Shown: positions 1 to 8,657, counted from the stretch's first letter. The stretch: 64,000 nucleotides of DNA from Desulfuromonadales bacterium (GCA_024636295.1 JAGXHI010000050.1:1-64000); one strand, 5' to 3'. Notes: generated by a model from the letters alone, not told the origin. Translations and numbers: made by a program.

Positions 1-36
1 CGTACTATTTGAGAAAGAACAGTGCTACAATGTGCC

Positions 37-115
37 ATGGCTTGGAACCTCCTGTATTTAATGTGTTTTTGGCGAAATCATTATAACACAGGCAGGTTCT
101 AAGCCATCCTTTTTA
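37..115 (+). terminator. Long imperfect inverted repeat with T-tract, terminator-like
   Basis: Bases 37-55 and 88-107 are near-perfect reverse complements (arms ATGGCTT-GAACCT-CTGT, with one mismatch and one extra base). They enclose about 32 bases and are followed by CCTTTTTATT. This looks like a factor-independent terminator for a gene left of the window. The length of the stem and its place just before the replication gene also allow a regulatory role. There is no open gene in bases 1-137. Confidence 0.5.
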
Positions 116-137
116 TTGATCTAATTGTGAGACAGCA

Positions 138-1820
138 GTGGACCCGGCCATAAAAACCGAAGAACCGCCCGCCTCCATGGTGAGCGCAAAACCAGAAACC
201 GACACGCCCCCTCAAACAGGCTGGCAATCAACAGCCCCGTTCCGAGTCCTCGGATACTCAGATGGCAGTTATTTTTACATGCCCGACAAGCTCGGACAGG
301 TCCAGGCGATCAGGGGCAACCAGCACAATAAGCCATACCTGTTGCCGCTTGCGAAAATCCAGTTCTGGGAGCGCAGTTTTCCGGGCAAGCAGGGCGCTGA
401 TTGGGACGCAGCCGGGAACGCCCTGTTACGCGCATCGGAGGACCGTGGCATATACGACCCCTCGAATATTCGCGGCCGTGGTGTGTGGGAGGACGCAGGC
501 CGGTCGGTTTTGAACCTTGGAAGCTGTCTGATCGTTGACGGCGAGAGGATCGGAAACGGCGAGATCGATTCAGAGTTTAATTACCCCCGAAATATCACGC
601 TGGAAGAAAAGAACCTGTCTTCACCCCTCCCCTCCGAGGAATCCGCGAAGATCATCCCCCTTATCAAGCTCTTGCCATGGGACAAGGTTATTTCTGCCGT
701 AATGCTGGCGGGATGGTGCGTTGTTGCCGTTGTTTGTGGCGGTATGAGGTGGCGTCCGCATATTTGGGTGACGGGCGGGGTCGGCACCGGAAAATCAACG
801 GTAATCAAGGATGTCATTCGCCCGATCCTTGGGAGGTTCGCCTTGCTCGCCCAGTCGAACACAACCGAAGCAGGCCTTCGGCAAAAACTGAAATTTGATT
901 CCCTCCCGGTTGTTTTCGATGAGGCGGAGGGGGAGGACAAGAAGGCGGCGGCACGGATGCAGAACGTTTTGGAGCTGGCCCGTCAAGCATCGTCGGAGTC
1001 AGGGGCGGGCATTATTAAGGGGAGCAAGGACGGGCAGGCCACAGAGTACAAAATACGGTCCTGTTTCGCGTTTTCAAGCGTCGGGGTTGGTATCAAGCTT
1101 CAGTCTGATGCATCGAGGATCACCGTGCTTGAATTGGGCCGCAAGGTTATTGATTACAAGCACTTCAAAGAGGAATGGAAAAAGACGCTTGGGCAGCGCG
1201 AATTCTGCGACAGCCTCAGGGCAAGAATCATTCAGGCCCTCCCTGACATTAAGGCGAACGCTGAAACCTTCGCCCAGGCGGTTGCCGAACACTTCGGCAG
1301 CCATCGAACAGGGGACCAGATAGGAGCCCTTTTAGCCGGAGCATATGCCCTCTATCGAACCGACAGGATCACCATTGAAGCTGCCCGCGAGTGGGTCCAA
1401 AGACAGGACTGGGGGGAGGAAAAGGCGGAACTCGAAGAATCCCGCGACGAACTCCGCTGCCTCATGACAATCCTTTCGGCAAGAATCCGAGTCCAGGGGG
1501 AACAGATGACACACGAACTGACCTTGGGTGAAGCCGCAAAAATCGCCATCACGGGAGCGGGTCACAACGACATTGGACGGAAGACCGCCGAGGACACCGT
1601 CCGCCGGTATGGGTTGCGCGGAGACTACGAGGACGGCTTTCTCACGATTTCAAAAAGCGCTACGGAGATAGGAAAGATACTCAGTGACACCCCGTGGGGC
1701 TCTGGCTGGGGAAAGCAACTGGAGAGGATCGAGGGCGCAGAAAAGCCCGCCAAGACGGTTTATTTCACCGCTGGCGTAGTTACCAGGGCCGTCAATATCC
1801 CTGAAAGCTACATTATCTGA
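138..1820 (+). CDS. Phage/satellite replicative helicase (primase-helicase family, P-loop ATPase)
   Basis: Probable replication initiator or helicase of the mobile element, 560 residues, GTG start. The N-terminal part (about 35-140) resembles the non-catalytic N-terminal region seen in prophage and ICE primase-helicase proteins. A P-loop ATPase follows, with Walker A GGVGTGKST at 213-221 and Walker B LPVVFDEAEG near 256-265. No primase or Toprim motif is visible, so a primase may lie left of the window or be absent. The stop codon overlaps the first of six iterons, so the gene and the origin-like region form one unit. The start is uncertain because no strong ribosome-binding site precedes it. 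The family call is from motifs and overall resemblance; the replication role is inferred. Confidence 0.7.
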   Translation: MDPAIKTEEPPASMVSAKPETDTPPQTGWQSTAPFRVLGYSDGSYFYMPDKLGQVQAIRGNQHNKPYLLPLAKIQFWERSFPGKQGADWDAAGNALLRASEDRGIYDPSNIRGRGVWEDAGRSVLNLGSCLIVDGERIGNGEIDSEFNYPRNITLEEKNLSSPLPSEESAKIIPLIKLLPWDKVISAVMLAGWCVVAVVCGGMRWRPHIWVTGGVGTGKSTVIKDVIRPILGRFALLAQSNTTEAGLRQKLKFDSLPVVFDEAEGEDKKAAARMQNVLELARQASSESGAGIIKGSKDGQATEYKIRSCFAFSSVGVGIKLQSDASRITVLELGRKVIDYKHFKEEWKKTLGQREFCDSLRARIIQALPDIKANAETFAQAVAEHFGSHRTGDQIGALLAGAYALYRTDRITIEAAREWVQRQDWGEEKAELEESRDELRCLMTILSARIRVQGEQMTHELTLGEAAKIAITGAGHNDIGRKTAEDTVRRYGLRGDYEDGFLTISKSATEIGKILSDTPWGSGWGKQLERIEGAEKPAKTVYFTAGVVTRAVNIPESYII

Positions 1821-2091
1821 CAAATCTGACAGCAATCTGACAGCCACATAGCAAAAATTGTGGTTTTAAATCAGTCGCTTAGGGAATTTCTGACAATATG
1901 ACAAAAATTTCGAGGAACACGCTTAGAGACAATCGGGTTTTCAATGTGTGTGTGTCATGGAAACACAGCCACCCCTTATGTATGTATATATTATTTTTAA
2001 ATGTCATATTGTCATAAGTATAGGTAAGGGCCTGAAAAGCAAGAGAAAATCCAAATGACACCCATTGTCAGATTTGTCAGATTTGTCAGAT
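1815..2091. other. Putative replication origin: two inverted iteron sets flanking an AT-rich region
   Basis: Three copies of ATCTGACA (1815-1822, 1824-1831, 1835-1842) are mirrored by three copies of TGTCAGAT (2066-2073, 2075-2082, 2084-2091). An inner pair, TGACAATATGACA (1891-1903) and TGTCATATTGTCA (2002-2014), is also exactly reverse-complementary. All pairs share one centre near 1952-1953. An AT-rich stretch (about 1977-2001) lies off centre between them and could be the unwinding element. Iteron spacing is 9 and 11 bases on the left and 9 and 9 on the right, about one helical turn. The whole 365-base gap between the helicase and the next gene is taken up by this structure. Staphylococcal pathogenicity island origins are also iteron/AT/iteron arrays just 3' of rep; function here is inferred. 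Confidence 0.75.
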
Positions 2092-2185
2092 TTAATATAC
2101 ACCCCTTGCAGGCGGTTTTTCGGCCTTGAAAATAACGGGAGAGCGCCCCGATTACATATCAATTAAAAGGAAGGGAGCAAGAGAA

Positions 2186-3064
2186 ATGAAATCGCAGTTT
2201 TCAATGGAAAAAGCACAGAAGGACCTGGAATCAACCAGGCAGAAAATCCAGGCCGAAACCCAGCATATCAGCCACCTGGAAACATGCTGGAACCCCGTGG
2301 AGGAAAGTCTCTCACGAGCAGATGCCACAGTGACGGCCGCCGCCGCACGTTACCGGCGAAACGCCCCGGTTTACTTGCTGGCACGGGAAGGCGGAACCCC
2401 GCCACGGTTCACTGACGGGGAGACATTCGACATGCTGGCGTTTTTCTTCCCGGAGCAAGTCAAGGCCCGCCTTCATGATGCCCTGGCGGAACTGTATGAG
2501 CAGGACCCGGAGACCGTACCGGCAGCCACACGGCACAGCGATATCCGCAAGGCCCAGGCCCGGAAACTCAAACTTGAACGAACGGAGGAATCGATCATCA
2601 CCGCAGCAGAAGCCGAAGGCTCAACCATGCCCCGCCGATCCGACGCGGACCCCCGCGCCGTCCTGGACTTGGACGACGATCCTAAAATCATGTGGGACTG
2701 GGACAGCGCCAAGCTCCAGGACCTCGAATCAGAGGCAAGCGGGGCCCGTGCAATCGCAACCGCCCGGCGTGACCTCATGGCAGAAGCCAGTCAAGAGTTA
2801 AAGCGACTGAACCTCAGCCGGTCCGAGTATCGGAAAGACGTACCGGAATCGCTCAGCCGGGAAATTGAAGCAGCAGAGGGCAAACTGAACCGGGCAATGG
2901 CCGCCTACCGGAAGGCCTCAGATATGGCTGAAGCGGCAGGAGCGTTGCCGGGAGCCTTGAGGAACTTCGTGGAGGCGAGAAGGATGAACCGGCCGCCGAC
3001 TTACAGCCGGGATGAACTCAGGCGCAGCGGAGCGATCGGTACCTCGATCACCCAGCGCCCTTAA
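2186..3064 (+). CDS. Coiled-coil protein of the phage-like module, unknown function
   Basis: A 292-residue, charged, helix-rich protein (many Glu, Lys, Arg and Ala runs in the first 60 and last 120 residues), consistent with long coiled coils. The start at 2186 was preferred over an upstream in-frame ATG at 2126 because AAGGGAG lies 9 bases before it. It occupies the place where a lambda-like head module would carry terminase and portal, but resembles neither. It could be a scaffold-like assembly factor or a DNA-associated protein. I do not recognise a family. It follows the origin and reads into the head genes with short gaps, so it is probably co-transcribed with them. Confidence 0.6.
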   Translation: MKSQFSMEKAQKDLESTRQKIQAETQHISHLETCWNPVEESLSRADATVTAAAARYRRNAPVYLLAREGGTPPRFTDGETFDMLAFFFPEQVKARLHDALAELYEQDPETVPAATRHSDIRKAQARKLKLERTEESIITAAEAEGSTMPRRSDADPRAVLDLDDDPKIMWDWDSAKLQDLESEASGARAIATARRDLMAEASQELKRLNLSRSEYRKDVPESLSREIEAAEGKLNRAMAAYRKASDMAEAAGALPGALRNFVEARRMNRPPTYSRDELRRSGAIGTSITQRP

Positions 3065-3080
3065 CAACTGGAGGACACAA

Positions 3081-3443
3081 ATGCCACCAAAAGAACCAAA
3101 AACCTACACCCAGGCGGAACTGGAGTCGGCCGTAAATGAGGCCGTGACCGCCGCTGTAACCGCCGCCGCTGACCATGCCCGGAACGAGGCGACGGTTGCC
3201 GAGCGTGGCCGTGTACGCGAGCTGCACGCCTGTTGCCGTGCAAACAGAATGGAATCTCTTTTCATGGGCATGGTCGAAGAGGGAGCCTCCTTGACTTCCG
3301 CAGGCCGCCGGATTCAAGACATTCTGGCCTTGCGCGACGAAGAAACCGAGATCACGAGCCGCCACCATACCGGGCACTATGGGGAAGACAGGCCCCCGGT
3401 CAATACGGCCGCGATTTACGAGAATTGGGGAGGGAAGCCGTGA
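3081..3443 (+). CDS. Small protein upstream of the head protease
   Basis: A 120-residue protein with an Ala/Glu-rich helical stretch (about 15-55) followed by a short motif around CCRANRMESLF. ATG 3081 is chosen because GGAGG is 6-10 bases upstream; a longer reading from 3012 would overlap the preceding gene. The stop overlaps the GTG start of the protease gene by four bases, so translation is coupled. Small helical proteins translated just ahead of a prohead protease are often scaffold-related, but that role is a guess from position. No family recognised. Confidence 0.6.
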   Translation: MPPKEPKTYTQAELESAVNEAVTAAVTAAADHARNEATVAERGRVRELHACCRANRMESLFMGMVEEGASLTSAGRRIQDILALRDEETEITSRHHTGHYGEDRPPVNTAAIYENWGGKP

Positions 3444-4126
3444 AGAATCAGTGGTACTCCGTGAAAGCAGCCTTTCCAGGCAAACCGGCCATTATCAACA
3501 TTTTCGGCCCTATCGTGGACTACAAGTGGTCCGACGATGAAGTAACGGCCAAGGAATTTGTTGACCACCTGAAAAATCTTCAGGACGTGGAGATGCACAT
3601 CAACTCCCCAGGCGGGAGCGTATGGGCCGCGAATGTCATTTACAACGCCATGCGGAGGCACGAAGGCGCGATCACGGTTTATATCGACGGCCTGGCAGCC
3701 TCTGCCGCCTCCCTGATTGCCATGGGCGGGGATCGGGTCATTATGCCGGAAAACGCCATGATGATGATCCACGATCCGCGATCAGTTGCAATCGGGACGG
3801 CTGAGGATTTCCGGAAGATTGCCGACATGCTGGACAAGGCGAAAGCCGGATTGATTGCCGCTTACCGGGACAAGTCCGGGAAGACCGACGCCGAGGTTTC
3901 AAAGCTCATGGCTAATGAAACATGGATGACGGCAGAGGAAGCCGTTGAGCTGGGCTTTGCCGACGAAATGGAGGACCCCGTGAAGCTTGCCGCAGCCGGG
4001 TTCGATTTGTCCCTTTACCATAACGTGCCGGCGGATTTGAAGGAAGCCCAGAGAACCGCCCCGGCAGCAGCACTGAAACCGCAGAAGAATCTTTCAACCA
4101 TTGCCGCCGAAGTCTACGGCGCTTAA
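3440..4126 (+). CDS. Head maturation protease, ClpP-related (peptidase family S14)
   Basis: Prohead protease that would cleave scaffold or capsid precursors during head assembly. The 228-residue product has a ClpP/crotonase-type fold signature: INSPGGSV (54-61), the nucleophile region GLAASAASLIAMGG with predicted catalytic Ser at 88, and MMMIHDPR with predicted His at 111. A TWMTAEEAVELGFADE segment follows, where phage members usually carry the third acidic residue; here the aligned position looks like Glu. The GTG start at 3440 overlaps the previous stop; an in-frame ATG at 3233 would lie inside the previous gene. The major capsid gene follows 24 bases downstream, the usual protease-capsid order. 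Confidence 0.88.
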   Translation: MKNQWYSVKAAFPGKPAIINIFGPIVDYKWSDDEVTAKEFVDHLKNLQDVEMHINSPGGSVWAANVIYNAMRRHEGAITVYIDGLAASAASLIAMGGDRVIMPENAMMMIHDPRSVAIGTAEDFRKIADMLDKAKAGLIAAYRDKSGKTDAEVSKLMANETWMTAEEAVELGFADEMEDPVKLAAAGFDLSLYHNVPADLKEAQRTAPAAALKPQKNLSTIAAEVYGA

Positions 4127-4150
4127 CCATTCAACCAGGAGGAAGAACCC

Positions 4151-5167
4151 ATGCCAGCGATTGACGTATTCAAAAATGATGCTTTTTCGATGATCACCCT
4201 TACTGAGGCCGTCAATAAGATGCCTCACATTCCCGGCCGAGTCGGGAGGATCAAACTTTTCCAACCCAGGGGAGTTCCTACCACGTCCGTCATGTTTGAG
4301 GAAAAGGACGGAATCCTCTATCTGGTGAACACCCAGCCCCGCGGAGCCCCCGGGCAGCAGAACCAGACCGGCAAACGCACCGCCCGGACTTTCAAGATTC
4401 CCCATATGGCAGTGAGCGACCGCGTGCTTGCCGATGAGATCCAGGATGTAAGAGCGTTCGGCTCTCAGAACGAACTTGCAGGGGTCGAAATGGTTGTAAA
4501 CGACAGAATGAAAACCATGACGCTCTCCCTCGATGCCACCCTTGAACACCTCCGGATGGGAGCTGTTAAAGGAATCATCCTGGACGCCGACGGATCTACC
4601 GAAATTTACAACCTCTTCACAGAGTTCGGCGTGTCGCAGCACGCGGAGATTGATTTCGATCTGGACAACGCTGCCCCCGCATCCGGGGCCGTGCGGAAGA
4701 AATGCACTCAGGTTGACCGGCTCATTTCGGGTGAACTCGGCGCATTGGCGCATAATGGCGTCCATTGCCTCTGCGGGGATAACTTCTGGGATGACCTGAC
4801 CGCACATTCAGAGATTCGGGAAACCTACCTCAACCAGCAGGCAGCCGCCCAGCTTCGAGAGGGCATTGCTTACGAGGTTATCCGGTACGGGGGGATCACC
4901 TTCGAAAACTACCGTGGCAAGGTCGGGAGCGTCGAATTTATTGACACCGACAAAGCCCATTTCTTCCCCGTCGGCGTTCCTGGCCTGTTCATTGAAAATT
5001 TCGCACCGGCTGATTATATGGAGACCGCGAACACCATCGGCCTCCCCCGGTATGCGAAAATCGCCCCGGATGCCAGTTTTCAGAAGTGGGTTGATTTGGA
5101 AGTTCAGTCAAACCCGCTTCCGATATGCACCCGGCCCAAGGTCCTGATCAAAGCCAAGCGCACTTGA
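4151..5167 (+). CDS. Major capsid protein, lambda gpE family (HK97 fold)
   Basis: 338 residues, the typical size of the Phage_cap_E family, whose members form the icosahedral shell. The opening (DVFKNDAFSMITLTEAVNK) and the internal VSDRVLADEIQDVRAFG and the GDNFWDDL segments are characteristic of this family. An AGGAGGAAG ribosome-binding site sits 5-13 bases before the ATG, consistent with high expression. It follows the protease gene directly. No decoration protein (gpD type), portal or terminase gene is nearby, which is unusual for a lambda-type head operon. Family call is confident; whether it still assembles particles is unknown. Confidence 0.88.
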   Translation: MPAIDVFKNDAFSMITLTEAVNKMPHIPGRVGRIKLFQPRGVPTTSVMFEEKDGILYLVNTQPRGAPGQQNQTGKRTARTFKIPHMAVSDRVLADEIQDVRAFGSQNELAGVEMVVNDRMKTMTLSLDATLEHLRMGAVKGIILDADGSTEIYNLFTEFGVSQHAEIDFDLDNAAPASGAVRKKCTQVDRLISGELGALAHNGVHCLCGDNFWDDLTAHSEIRETYLNQQAAAQLREGIAYEVIRYGGITFENYRGKVGSVEFIDTDKAHFFPVGVPGLFIENFAPADYMETANTIGLPRYAKIAPDASFQKWVDLEVQSNPLPICTRPKVLIKAKRT

Positions 5168-5202
5168 TCGGATTCTTGATCGAATGAAGTGAATTGAACC
5201 TG

Positions 5203-5228
5203 CCCCCGGACCTTCGCCGGTCCGGGGG
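5203..5228 (+). other. Perfect 10-bp stem-loop after the capsid gene
   Basis: CCCCCGGACC and GGTCCGGGGG pair perfectly around a six-base loop, 35 bases after the capsid stop. No T-tract follows, so it is more likely an mRNA-stabilising or processing hairpin that keeps capsid message abundant than a full terminator. The next ribosome-binding site (AGGAGGGA) follows a few bases later. Confidence 0.7.
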
Positions 5229-5248
5229 ATTACAGGAGGGAAGAAAAA

Positions 5249-5593
5249 ATGTACGAGCCACCCGAAGCACCCCTGAAAAAGAAAATCCCGGCATACCTGG
5301 ATTATCTCCAGTCCGTCGAAAACGACGTGCAGGTCCTGGCGTGTGTCCATATCAAAGACGGCGTGCCGATAATTGCCATGTTCGCGTCCAGCCTTCCGGA
5401 AGAGTCCGCCGTCAATATCCGGTCCCTTTTGGCCGGAGTTGCGGGAGAACTGAAAAGCGCACTGGAAACAGGATCCGGCCCTGAGTATCCCCGATACATC
5501 CAGCGCCGCCCCCAGTTCGATCCTGACATTCACGACAGCTTCGCTTTTCACTTCTATGGCGATATTAAACCGAAGGTGGAGCGGAGGAAATAG
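5249..5593 (+). CDS. Small phage-module protein, unknown function
   Basis: A 114-residue protein with a good AGGAGGGA ribosome-binding site. It starts with a Pro/Lys-rich stretch and has a central mixed alpha/beta region (about 20-75). Its stop lies two bases before the ATG of the 862-residue gene, so the two are translationally coupled. In head modules this position often holds a head-tail connector or completion protein. No family motif supports that here, so it is left as unknown. Confidence 0.6.
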   Translation: MYEPPEAPLKKKIPAYLDYLQSVENDVQVLACVHIKDGVPIIAMFASSLPEESAVNIRSLLAGVAGELKSALETGSGPEYPRYIQRRPQFDPDIHDSFAFHFYGDIKPKVERRK

Positions 5594-5595
5594 CC

Positions 5596-8184
5596 ATGGG
5601 AAAAGCAACCATAATCACAGCACACGGCGAAGGGCTTTACACGATCAAGCCCGTGCCGGCCAATGCCCGGGCGAAGGCGGAAACCGAAAAACTGACCGCC
5701 CGAATTGCCGAAATAGATGACCTCTTGCCTTCCCTGGAGGCGTCCGTTAATGACGCGCTGGCAGCCCTGCAGCTTGCCGAGGATAAATTTTCCGCAGCCG
5801 TGAGCGCCTACCGGTCGAACCCGGAGCCGGAGTATAAAACCGTCCTGGAGAGCGCACAAACCGGTGTCCGGGAGGCACAGACGCAACTGATTGACGCCCG
5901 CCGCACGAAATCTCAGGCCATGATGCAAAAAACATCGGCACAGAAAGGGATTGATTTTCTGGCGGCCGAAGTCCAGGAGCCGGAAGAAACGGACGCATGG
6001 TGTGCAGATTTCTCAGAAACCCTATCCGGCGAAGTCGGGACAATCGAAATCGGACGCAAGCCCGGAGATCCGCCGATTATCCGCCCGGCAGGAACGGACG
6101 GAACCGAAGCCGCACACGTGCCCGCCACGGACGGACAGGTCCAGCCGATTGTTTCCGGAACGCCATGGAGCGTATTTTGGAACGCCGCCATGCGCCCAGG
6201 GATGGACAAATGGAAACCCCGCTATCGAATCGGACAGATTACCGCCATAAATGGCGATTCCTGCAACGTGGACCTTGAGCCCGCCACAGCCGGAAGCCAA
6301 AAACTGAATATCAACCAGACGGACACCCTTGAAGCCGTGTCCATCGTTTACATGAATTGCAACGGCGCCGTGTTTGAAATCGGGGACCGCGTTGTCATCG
6401 AATTCCAGAATCAGGATTGGAAGCAACCCCGCGTGATCGGGTTCGAGGACAATCCAAGGCGTTGCGGCGTTCAAGGTTTTTTCAGCAGAAACGGGGATGC
6501 CCGGCAATGGCTGAAATACGAGGATTCCGCCTGGACCGCCCGCGAAGTCCAAAACCTGAAATACGGAAATATTGACTGGCGCGGCCACAACGGGGACGTG
6601 CTGAGCTGGAAAGGCGTTCCCTCCCGATATTTTGACGAAGAGATGACCGTTGCCGCTTGGCGGGTTTATTCAATCGTTCCCGGCCTGGTTTTTAAGGATT
6701 CAGACGGAGAGCACGGAATAATCACCAAAGTTTTCCAGCAGCTTCCGGCAGGAACGACATTGCAAGGCGTCATCGATGCCGGAACCGTTGGACAGTACAT
6801 CGAGAGCGAATCCTATTTCTATGACGGACAAGTCTATTTCAGGGGATACGTGGCCGTTTCGTCCAATGTCTCCGTTATCCTTGGCGCGGCCATCCACAGG
6901 GCGGAAACTGGGGACAAAATCATCTACGTGGAGGCGACGGGCACATCGGGCACCGGCTCACCCCTCCAGCGCAACATTTCCGAAGAAACTTTCTGGATAG
7001 CCGATTTCCAAAACGGCAAAGCGAAAAACGCCCGGCAAGTCCACGTCAAGAATTGGCCGTATCAGTCCCTTTTTTACGCGAATTACACATCATGGTTTTT
7101 TAACGCCAGCGCAACCGAAGCAACCGCCGTTCGGAACGTAGGGACCTATGAGGGGGACGGGATCATCACAGCCAAATATTACCGCTACCGGCTGGCCGTG
7201 GACTGGAACGCGGAAACACTGGCATTTACGGAATTGGGAGAAACGGGAGTCCTTACCAAGACGACAGACGCGACATTTTCAGGTTTTGGGGCAACCTCTG
7301 AGACCGGAACCGAGTCCATACGTGGCTCTTGTGTTTGGGAATTCGCAGATTATGACGGGGACACCGAGATTGTCGGTCGGATTGGGTTCTCTGAGGAATC
7401 GGACAAGTCAAGCCATGCGACGTACGACGAGCCGGACGGGGCCATGACCAGTACGAGCGGAAATTTTTCAAACACTCAAAGCGTGGAAATTATCGCCGGA
7501 GGCGTGACGGTTTACAGTGGAACAATAGGCTCATCCTCCGGGTCATGGTCATCTTCCAGTAGCGGCACCGGAGGATCATCAACGCGAGATTGGAACACCC
7601 ATTCCTCTAAAAACCTTCACCTCACGATGCTGGACCTTCGGACCCGCGCCTTTGAGATCCACACCTCCAGCCGAGACACCGCTTCAGCACAATATACAAC
7701 CGAATATACGAGAGACCCAGACACCGGCGAGACAAGCAGCAGTTCTAGCTTTACGGGCGGGGCCACATCATTCCACTATTCCGCAAAACTGAGCGGGCCT
7801 GGTTTTCTGGACACGCCTTCAGGCACATCACCGGAAACAGACAACGTAACGGAAGAGCAAATGCTAAACATCGGAGATCCACCCAGCGAGTACACCGGAG
7901 GCGAACCGTCCAAATACTTCACCGAAACACAATACCAGAGCCGCCCCGGGGGGGTCACCGTGGAAAACTCCTTTCCAATGATAGGCAGGTATGCTTTTTA
8001 CCCTGGCGACGATCAGCGGTCATTTGTGGCCGTGCCCGCAGCGTATACGGCCATGGAAATATCAGAGGGCATAACGTGGGCACATGACGGGGGAGATTAT
8101 TTCCGGCACCTGACTGGAGGCGAGCCCTTGACACTGACCGAACAGAGCACGCCGGGACAATTCAACCCGATAGGCGCGGGATAG
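5596..8184 (+). CDS. Large phage structural protein with N-terminal coiled coil and Ser/Thr/Gly-rich C-terminal half
   Basis: 862 residues, strong GGAGGA ribosome-binding site. Parts visible: a predicted coiled coil (about 20-125); an acidic linker; a segment around 210-300 (YRIGQITAINGDSCNVDL, then GDRVVIEFQNQDW) with the beta pattern of small barrel domains seen in phage baseplate or spike proteins; and a long beta-rich, Ser/Thr/Gly-rich C-terminal region (about 430-820) like adsorption or virion-surface proteins. No catalytic motif was seen. It is the last large gene of the module and is followed by a terminator. The virion-structural role is inferred from position and composition. A tail-fibre-like or receptor-binding job is possible, although no other tail gene is present. 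Confidence 0.6.
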   Translation: MGKATIITAHGEGLYTIKPVPANARAKAETEKLTARIAEIDDLLPSLEASVNDALAALQLAEDKFSAAVSAYRSNPEPEYKTVLESAQTGVREAQTQLIDARRTKSQAMMQKTSAQKGIDFLAAEVQEPEETDAWCADFSETLSGEVGTIEIGRKPGDPPIIRPAGTDGTEAAHVPATDGQVQPIVSGTPWSVFWNAAMRPGMDKWKPRYRIGQITAINGDSCNVDLEPATAGSQKLNINQTDTLEAVSIVYMNCNGAVFEIGDRVVIEFQNQDWKQPRVIGFEDNPRRCGVQGFFSRNGDARQWLKYEDSAWTAREVQNLKYGNIDWRGHNGDVLSWKGVPSRYFDEEMTVAAWRVYSIVPGLVFKDSDGEHGIITKVFQQLPAGTTLQGVIDAGTVGQYIESESYFYDGQVYFRGYVAVSSNVSVILGAAIHRAETGDKIIYVEATGTSGTGSPLQRNISEETFWIADFQNGKAKNARQVHVKNWPYQSLFYANYTSWFFNASATEATAVRNVGTYEGDGIITAKYYRYRLAVDWNAETLAFTELGETGVLTKTTDATFSGFGATSETGTESIRGSCVWEFADYDGDTEIVGRIGFSEESDKSSHATYDEPDGAMTSTSGNFSNTQSVEIIAGGVTVYSGTIGSSSGSWSSSSSGTGGSSTRDWNTHSSKNLHLTMLDLRTRAFEIHTSSRDTASAQYTTEYTRDPDTGETSSSSSFTGGATSFHYSAKLSGPGFLDTPSGTSPETDNVTEEQMLNIGDPPSEYTGGEPSKYFTETQYQSRPGGVTVENSFPMIGRYAFYPGDDQRSFVAVPAAYTAMEISEGITWAHDGGDYFRHLTGGEPLTLTEQSTPGQFNPIGAG

Positions 8185-8343
8185 ATATTCGATGTTCAAG
8201 CGCGGCTGGCCACCCTGGGGTTTTCTTTGCGCCCCCTGAACGGCTGGGATTACTGTATGAGTGCCCGGCGTCCACCTAAAACCGTACAGAGCCCACGGCA
8301 CCCTTTTATTCTCCTTCGGGGAGCGTGGTGGGCAGACAGAAAG

Positions 8344-8390
8344 GCGGGAGCACAGTTTGATAGGGCTGTGTCTCCCGCTTTTATTTTATT
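8344..8390 (+). terminator. Rho-independent terminator of the structural operon
   Basis: The stem GCGGGAG-CACAG pairs with CTGTG-CTCCCGC (one bulged T) around a ten-base loop, followed by the T-rich tail TTTTATTTTATT. It closes the operon that begins at the origin and runs through the 862-residue gene. The 160 bases between the stop at 8184 and this hairpin hold no supported gene. Confidence 0.85.
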
Positions 8391-8456
8391 CGTGACGGCC
8401 GCCTTTACCTCGACCATTGCAGCACGTTTGAGGAATATTGCCGGGCGAGATGGGGG

Positions 8457-8657
8457 ATGAGCAAGACGAACGCAAACCGCCTCATATCAAGCGCAGAAGT
8501 CACGGACAATTTGACACCAATTGGTGTCACTCCCGCCACAGAATCCCAAGCCCGCCCGCTAACCAAACTCTCCCCGGAGGAACAGCCGGTTGCACACGAA
8601 GCCCTCACAGGCCCCACGAGGACAGCAGACCGCACAGCCCGCCCCGGTATCCATTAA
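8457..8657 (+). CDS. Short hypothetical ORF, possibly a gene remnant
   Basis: A 66-residue reading frame with no convincing ribosome-binding site. A segment near the middle (RPLTKLSPEEQ) recalls a short motif found in phage ParB-like or DNA-modification proteins, which hints at a decayed gene. That resemblance is from memory and weak. The frame also contains an 18-bp perfect palindrome (8512-8529), so it may be a control region that happens to be open. Low confidence that it is translated. Confidence 0.25.
   Translation: MSKTNANRLISSAEVTDNLTPIGVTPATESQARPLTKLSPEEQPVAHEALTGPTRTADRTARPGIH
8512..8529. promoter_or_regulatory. Perfect 18-bp palindrome
   Basis: TGACACCAATTGGTGTCA is its own reverse complement over all 18 bases. 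It lies downstream of the structural-operon terminator inside a doubtful short ORF. A perfect palindrome this long is rare by chance in a window of this size. It could bind a dimeric repressor or serve as a modification or recombination site. No partner protein is identified. Confidence 0.5.

Noticed and set aside
1815..2091. CRISPR array
   Set aside because: The repeated units are only 8 bases with 1-3 base gaps and appear on both strands in mirror order. There are no spacers or cas genes.
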